This document shows positions 14,156 through 20,907 of a DNA stretch of 20,907 bases, one piece after another. The position numbers were made by a program, and so were the translations under genes. The notes beneath the pieces are model-generated. The model did no database searches, was not told the origin of the DNA, and worked only from the letters and a program-made list of their open reading frames with translations. This stretch comes from a virus. The DNA lies in IMG/VR virus record IMGVR_UViG_3300009159_000397, positions 1 to 20,907 of that record; one strand, given 5' to 3'. How positions within the stretch are numbered: the stretch's first letter is position 1; each line of letters begins with the position of its first letter.

Positions 14156-15822
14156 TGCAAGAAGTCGTTTACGGAAATTCTATAAATTTTACTAAAACAT
14201 TCCTTGATTCTTCGCAGTCATATTATGACCCTATTCAGGTAGAGTTTTCTATTGTAAAAAACGTAAATGCAATTCTTTACGGCCCATACTTGTACGACAA
14301 TAGTGCAACGCCAGAGGAATGGACGGGGGAGTTCCAAAACCCTGGTGCTGGCGTTTATATATTCAGTCAATACATAGAGGATGTTGTAGTGCCGGGCGTG
14401 TACGCTGCGAAGTGGGAAGCTGAAATAGATGGGGTTGTTCAGGTATCCTATGAGGATTTCCAAGTCATTGAGCCAACTAGAGCGCCTAATAGGATAATAG
14501 ATCCACCATCTACATACGGCGTGATAAGAGAGACTCCACTTTACAACGACTTATCTATAGGGCTTACCGATAGAATAGTACTCATAGGTCATGCTAATGG
14601 GCTAGAGCTCAACTCGCCGCATAGGGTAGTCAATATGCAGGAGACTCTAAACAAGCTTGGCGCAGACGGTGATAGCCCCTTGGTCCGAGGGTTGCTGGAA
14701 GCTTATAACGCTGGCGCTAGGGACATTTGGCTTGTGGCAGCTGCTCCCATGTCGGAGTATTTGCCTTTTGATTACACCGATCAAGGTGCTAGGAAGGTGG
14801 AACGTCCAGACTTTAATAATTTAACTTTCTACCAAAGGTATTCTCAAAGGTTAGATTTAACTTACGAAATGCTGCGTCAAGAAGATTTTCCTGAAATAAT
14901 CGTGCCGCTAGAAGCGCCGTTTTACGATTCTGGAGATGTTGATTTCTTAACCCCAATGTTATTCAACTGCCTCCAAAGATACAGGGAGACTGGTTCAGTC
15001 TCTGTTGGCATTATAGGGACAAGGATATCATTTAACGCCACAAACGTTGCTGAAAGCCTTATGTCAGATCCTAGAATTTCCGTTTTCGATGGAACTAGTT
15101 ATTCATATTCTACTAAAAATATCTTTTCTGTCCTAAAATACCATTATGGTATTAGCCTATTTAAAAATGACACCCAAACAAATATATTGGATGGTCAAGA
15201 TATAGGCAAGTTTGGCATGATCGTGGCGGGCGAGGCTATTGTCAACGTTCCGCAGCTCGACCTACAGTACTCCGCCTCATTGCCGGCCGTTACCGCAGCG
15301 CTACTAGCTACAAGAGATATTAACCAAAGCATTATCCATAAGAGGATACCGAGAGTTAATAGTTTGGTTGGTTACAAGTTTACTAAAGACGAGGTTAGGG
15401 AGCTTTCGCGTAAAAGAATCAATGCTGCTACTTTAACTCCATTAGGTAACCGTGGTTTTTCTTACGAAGTCTTCTTACCGACAGACAACACATTAGCTAA
15501 TGGTTGGCCTCAGTCGTCAGCAGACGATCAGAGTGCTTACTGGTCACTATCTACATTAAGGTTAATAAGCAAGATAAGTCAACAGGTTGTAGCCTTAGGT
15601 AAAAGGAATATTGGAACTATACAATACGCACAGTTCCAGCAGTCCGTAAGAAACTACCTAAGCACAATAAGGGCCTCTAATTACATTAGAGGTTTCAACG
15701 TTAATATATATAGAGGCGACGACGAGAATAGAACTGTTTATGTAGATTTAGTATTGACGCCTTATTTTTCTTTACGTGAAATCTACTTCACGGTTAAAGT
15801 AGGCCCAGGAACAGGTGAATGA
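14155..15822 (+). CDS. Contractile tail sheath protein with extra N-terminal domain
   Basis: 555 residues, GTG start overlapping the previous TAG (TAGTG); no clear ribosome site, so probably coupled. Residues ~125-555 are a tail sheath: an LTDRIVLIGHANG strand, LVRGLLEAYNAGARDIWLV (the classic Rossmann-like core motif of sheaths), an IVAGEAIVNVP stretch, GYKFTKDEVRELSRKRINA, and a C-terminal domain with a ~20-residue helix followed by YIRGFNVNIYRGDD and VDLVLTPYFSLREIYFTVKV. Residues ~1-118 form a separate Ig-like beta domain (VEFSIVKNVNAILYGPYLYD, GVYAAKWEAEIDGVVQV) joined through IEPTRAPNRIIDPP. The sheath contracts to drive the tail tube into the host. The fused N-terminal domain probably faces outward and may be decorative or host-binding. 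Confidence 0.9.
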   Translation: MQEVVYGNSINFTKTFLDSSQSYYDPIQVEFSIVKNVNAILYGPYLYDNSATPEEWTGEFQNPGAGVYIFSQYIEDVVVPGVYAAKWEAEIDGVVQVSYEDFQVIEPTRAPNRIIDPPSTYGVIRETPLYNDLSIGLTDRIVLIGHANGLELNSPHRVVNMQETLNKLGADGDSPLVRGLLEAYNAGARDIWLVAAAPMSEYLPFDYTDQGARKVERPDFNNLTFYQRYSQRLDLTYEMLRQEDFPEIIVPLEAPFYDSGDVDFLTPMLFNCLQRYRETGSVSVGIIGTRISFNATNVAESLMSDPRISVFDGTSYSYSTKNIFSVLKYHYGISLFKNDTQTNILDGQDIGKFGMIVAGEAIVNVPQLDLQYSASLPAVTAALLATRDINQSIIHKRIPRVNSLVGYKFTKDEVRELSRKRINAATLTPLGNRGFSYEVFLPTDNTLANGWPQSSADDQSAYWSLSTLRLISKISQQVVALGKRNIGTIQYAQFQQSVRNYLSTIRASNYIRGFNVNIYRGDDENRTVYVDLVLTPYFSLREIYFTVKVGPGTGE

Positions 15823-15823
15823 T

Positions 15824-16501
15824 ATGGTCTTAGAATTTAACTCCCCGATTAATCCATCAGCCCCACTAAAGTATCCTAAGGCGCCACTCAGGGCTGAAAG
15901 TAACTTAAGTTATTTGCAATTTATAGCTTTACTGAAAAAGCTATGGGAAGATGGAAATCCCCTTATCCCATTCAAGCCCGTGCAAAGTCAAAGCTACGCT
16001 TTTACTACAGCAAATCCCGAGTTCGATGCAGCTGAGATTGAATCCTCTGACAATATAAAAAATATGGATATAGATTGCATGATGGTCTATTCTTTGGAGC
16101 TCAGGAAGCCAAACGCAAACGAACCAAAAATGAGGGTAAGGGAAGAAATAATTACTGATGGTGATGTTAACTATCTGGTCCAAGGTCAAAGATTTGAAAA
16201 CTTAATTATATTTTCGGCTCTAAGTAAAGGTGGACCAGAGTTAGCTGAAGCCGTAATAGAGGCATTTGAAGATTTTATGCTGGAGTACACTCCAGTATTT
16301 AAGAGGCTTGGGGTCTCCGAGATACTTTACAGTAGAAGGACTCCAGATAATGAACAGTCACGGTTTGCGGAAGATATAGATAAAAGAGCTGTTGCTTACG
16401 TAGTGGTAATAGAGAAACTTAGAGCAACAGAGATAGCTAAGATAGAAGAGATCATCCTAAATGTAAGGCAGTATCTCGGCACGAATACAATAGATGGATG
16501 A
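15824..16501 (+). CDS. Tail completion/terminator candidate
   Basis: 225 residues from the ATG at 15824, with AGGTG six bases ahead; a GTG at 15815 in the same frame would add three residues. The first ~110 residues are variable with a helix (YLQFIALLKKLWED). Residues ~120-225 have an alpha/beta pattern, strand RFENLIIFSAL, a long helix (AEAVIEAFEDFMLEYTPVF), strand VSEILYSRR, strand RAVAYVVVIEKL, and a final helix, that resembles tail-terminator proteins, which cap the tail at the head side. Because these usually precede the sheath, an alternative is a baseplate-linked protein. It is coupled to the sheath by a close junction. Not a tail-tube protein in size or pattern. Confidence 0.5.
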   Translation: MVLEFNSPINPSAPLKYPKAPLRAESNLSYLQFIALLKKLWEDGNPLIPFKPVQSQSYAFTTANPEFDAAEIESSDNIKNMDIDCMMVYSLELRKPNANEPKMRVREEIITDGDVNYLVQGQRFENLIIFSALSKGGPELAEAVIEAFEDFMLEYTPVFKRLGVSEILYSRRTPDNEQSRFAEDIDKRAVAYVVVIEKLRATEIAKIEEIILNVRQYLGTNTIDG

Positions 16502-16506
16502 CTTGA

Positions 16507-16797
16507 GTGATAATAAACATACAAGATGACTATCAATATCAGGCAGTGCCCGCTGTAACTATTGGAAGCCAAGATGTCGTATCTGATGATAAGTTTATTT
16601 CTAAAATTACCGATGAATTTGGCGCACAATTCGTGTACAGTGCAACACCATATCACGCAACGCCGTCGTCTTATTTTATAGTGCGTATAGTAGATGAATT
16701 TGGGGATACTCCGGATGAGTGGGTACTAATAACTGAAGATGGATTTGTCATATCTATTGAACTACCCGACGATGAGTTCGGCATAACGGTGGAGTAG
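16507..16797 (+). CDS. Hypothetical protein with three DEFG motifs, 96 residues
   Basis: GTG start at 16507, five bases after the upstream stop, with only a weak ribosome site (GGATGACTT). The product is acidic. The motif DEFG occurs three times, at 36-39, 63-66 and 89-92, each in a similar setting (TDEFG, VDEFG, DDEFG), suggesting a degenerate repeat of a short beta/turn unit. Hydrophobic strands ([25 protein letters not shown]) separate them. No family recognised; the place before the large fibre gene suggests a small fibre-anchoring or tail protein. An artefactual gene is possible but unlikely because the frame fills the gap between neighbours exactly. Confidence 0.6.
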   Translation: MIINIQDDYQYQAVPAVTIGSQDVVSDDKFISKITDEFGAQFVYSATPYHATPSSYFIVRIVDEFGDTPDEWVLITEDGFVISIELPDDEFGITVE

Positions 16798-16802
16798 GTC
16801 AA

Positions 16803-19299
<2,497 letters not shown>

Positions 19300-19307
<8 letters not shown>

Positions 19308-20874
19308 TATTTTGGGAATCGTGGCTTCAGGTTTCCTTGAAGTTGCTTCTGGTATTACTTTTGCAAGTAAGTCAGTTACTACGGGTACTTCGGCTTCGTC
19401 TTGGAGTATTACTCAGGCATCTTTTTCTAATCCCATTTTGGCGGGAGATTATTTAGTTTTATTTGAGCGTTACACGATTGATTACAAGTCGGGTAACTAT
19501 CCAACGGTTGTACCTGATGGATGGGTTCGGCAGCAAGTTACCTCCGATGGCATGGGCGAGGGATCAACCACTACCATCATGCGCCTGTGTACGAGAGTTG
19601 CCTCGGCATCGGAATCCACTTACACCACCTCGGGCATTGTGGCTGATACTTTTACTGCTGGTGTTTTTGTATTGAGGAGTGCCTACAAACACGACGCTTC
19701 CTCGATTGGAAGTTTCTTTTCAACAACGTCTGCCACGTCAAGTGCTGTCTCCGCCGTAGGCAATGCTGATGCGATTCTGTATTTTATGTCGGATGGAAAC
19801 AGCGCGACAACTACGCTTACCGCCCCAAGTGGGATGACAGAAATGCACCGAGAAACGGGCGCTCGAAATGTTTATGCGGGTTTTCAAGTGGTTAGTGGTG
19901 CAGCAAGTTACACAAGAACAGGAACTTTAAGTTCTGCTGAATCAGGTCTTGTCGCCGCAATGGCGATCAATAACACTGTTGCCACTGTTCCTGCTGCTCC
20001 CACAGCCGTCGTGGGCAATCATTTTACGTCAGGAACTCTGCTTACGGCATTCACTGCCGGATCAACTAATGGAGGTGATCTTGTGGAGTATCAATATAAA
20101 CTTGACAGTGGTGCATTTACCTCTATCACGCCAGCAATGTATTCCAGTGCTGGCTACAGTTGGCTAGATTCTCGCTTTAAACTTACTGGACTAACTGATA
20201 GACAGGTTTATTCTTTGCAGGTGCGGGGAGTTAATGCAGCAGGTGACGGAACTGCTTCAACTGCGGTTGATGTTTCTCCCGGTGCCTACGTCAGAGCGTA
20301 TTCAGATGCGCGCACTACTGGTGCTAACACAAGCATCACAATCAGCAAACCATCGGGAACAGTAAATGGCGACATTATGGTCATGTTCTTTGCTTATGAA
20401 GGATCGGGAACATTTACAGCACCGTCTGGGTGGACCAATAGGGCTGCACTGACTAATAGTAGTAGGAAGTATAATGTCTACACAAAAACTGCCGCATCAG
20501 AAGGAACCGATTACACATTTTCAATGACAAGTAGCAATTTTTCAAGTGCAATCATTCTTTCTGTTGCGAACGCAACTGCTTACGACAGTATTCAGACAGC
20601 AACAGCAACTGCTGCAAGCACGATTAACGTCCCAACAATAACCCCGACAGGTAACGGGAGTTTGTGGATCGGCGGTTTTTACACTGCTGCTTCTGGTGCG
20701 CCGTATCCGGAGTTGCACGCCGATTTCTTTGATCCAAACTTCACCACATCATCAAGCAGTAACCGTCATCGTGCTGGGTGGATTTCATTGGCAAATCAAA
20801 ATGCCACAGGAACTAGAGCAACAACTGGTACGGCATTTGGTACAGGATTCGCAACCTCGGTGATAATCAAATGA
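19300..20874 (+). CDS. Three-part fibre protein with a central Fn3 domain
   Basis: 524 residues; GTG start at 19300 overlapping the upstream stop, with AGGTGA six bases ahead. Residues ~48-132 and ~357-435 look like two copies of one beta-rich domain: both contain a GDY/GDI strand start, a PDGW/APSGW turn, a T..ASES/AASEGT stretch and a closing FxxSxx(I/V)xLx strand. Between them, ~231-327 is a fibronectin type III domain (PAAPTAVVG, a [14 protein letters not shown] strand near 310). The final ~90 residues form another beta domain. Likely a fibre or baseplate appendage that follows the large fibre; Fn3 domains on phages bind carbohydrate weakly. Ends in ATGA with the next gene. Confidence 0.72.
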
Positions 20875-20907
20875 TCTACCTCATCGCAGGAATGTATCGA
20901 ACAGGAA
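20871..20907 (+). CDS. Start of a truncated gene, P-loop transferase candidate
   Basis: ATG at 20871 overlaps the previous TGA (ATGA) and only 12 codons are in the window: a hydrophobic strand followed by GMYRTG. This is how sulfotransferase-like and some kinase P-loops begin (strand, then GxxRxG[TS]). With no more sequence, the family is a guess from one motif. Confidence 0.4.
   Translation, partial: MIYLIAGMYRTG

Overview
This window is a piece of the structural gene region of a tailed bacteriophage (Caudoviricetes) with a contractile tail. A contractile tail sheath, a portal protein, a prohead protease, an HK97-fold-type major capsid protein and several tail-fibre proteins are all on the + strand, tightly packed. 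There are no RNA genes, no CRISPR, no insertion sequence and no integration genes. The DNA is moderately AT-rich with frequent ATA and AGA/AGG codons, except in the capsid genes and one inserted tail-fibre module. The host cannot be read from the window. The multi-domain prohead protease and one apparently leaderless gene would fit an actinobacterial or aquatic phage, but that is only a guess.

Layout. Positions 1-5020 form a first fibre/appendage cluster: the end of a collagen-like fibre (1-428), a second short collagen-like fibre (454-1275), a 35-residue orphan (1291-1398), a family-2-type glycosyltransferase behind its own promoter (1516-2583), three chained beta-rich virion proteins, of which one is C1q-like and one carries a self-cleaving S74 chaperone domain (2585-4214), and two proteins of unknown function (4189-5020). 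A hairpin terminator (5053-5074) closes this cluster and a promoter (5076-5104) opens the next.

Positions 5129-12328 are the head module: portal, an 84-residue acidic/basic-tailed protein, a second probable glycosyltransferase, a 880-residue protease-scaffold polyprotein with its own promoter and a probable internal scaffold start, a probable capsid decoration protein and the major capsid protein, ended by a strong 12-bp hairpin (12354-12382). Positions 12420-16501 hold connector and tail genes: a two-part neck/adaptor candidate, a head-closure candidate, the tail sheath with an extra N-terminal domain, and a tail-completion candidate. Positions 16507-20907 are a second fibre cluster: a 96-residue protein with three DEFG motifs, an 834-residue collagen-like fibre with an SGNH esterase between two collagen blocks, a three-part fibre protein with an Fn3 domain, and the first 12 codons of a gene whose start looks like a P-loop transferase.

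How they fit together. The portal, protease/scaffold, decoration protein and capsid protein build the prohead; the connector candidates and sheath join and form the tail; the two fibre clusters make the adsorption apparatus. The most interesting theme is surface-modifying enzymology inside the virion genes: two glycosyltransferases, an esterase built into a fibre, and possibly a sulfotransferase at the right edge, beside Thr-rich GPT collagen-like repeats that could themselves be glycosylated. No terminase, tail tube, tape measure or lysis gene is visible here.
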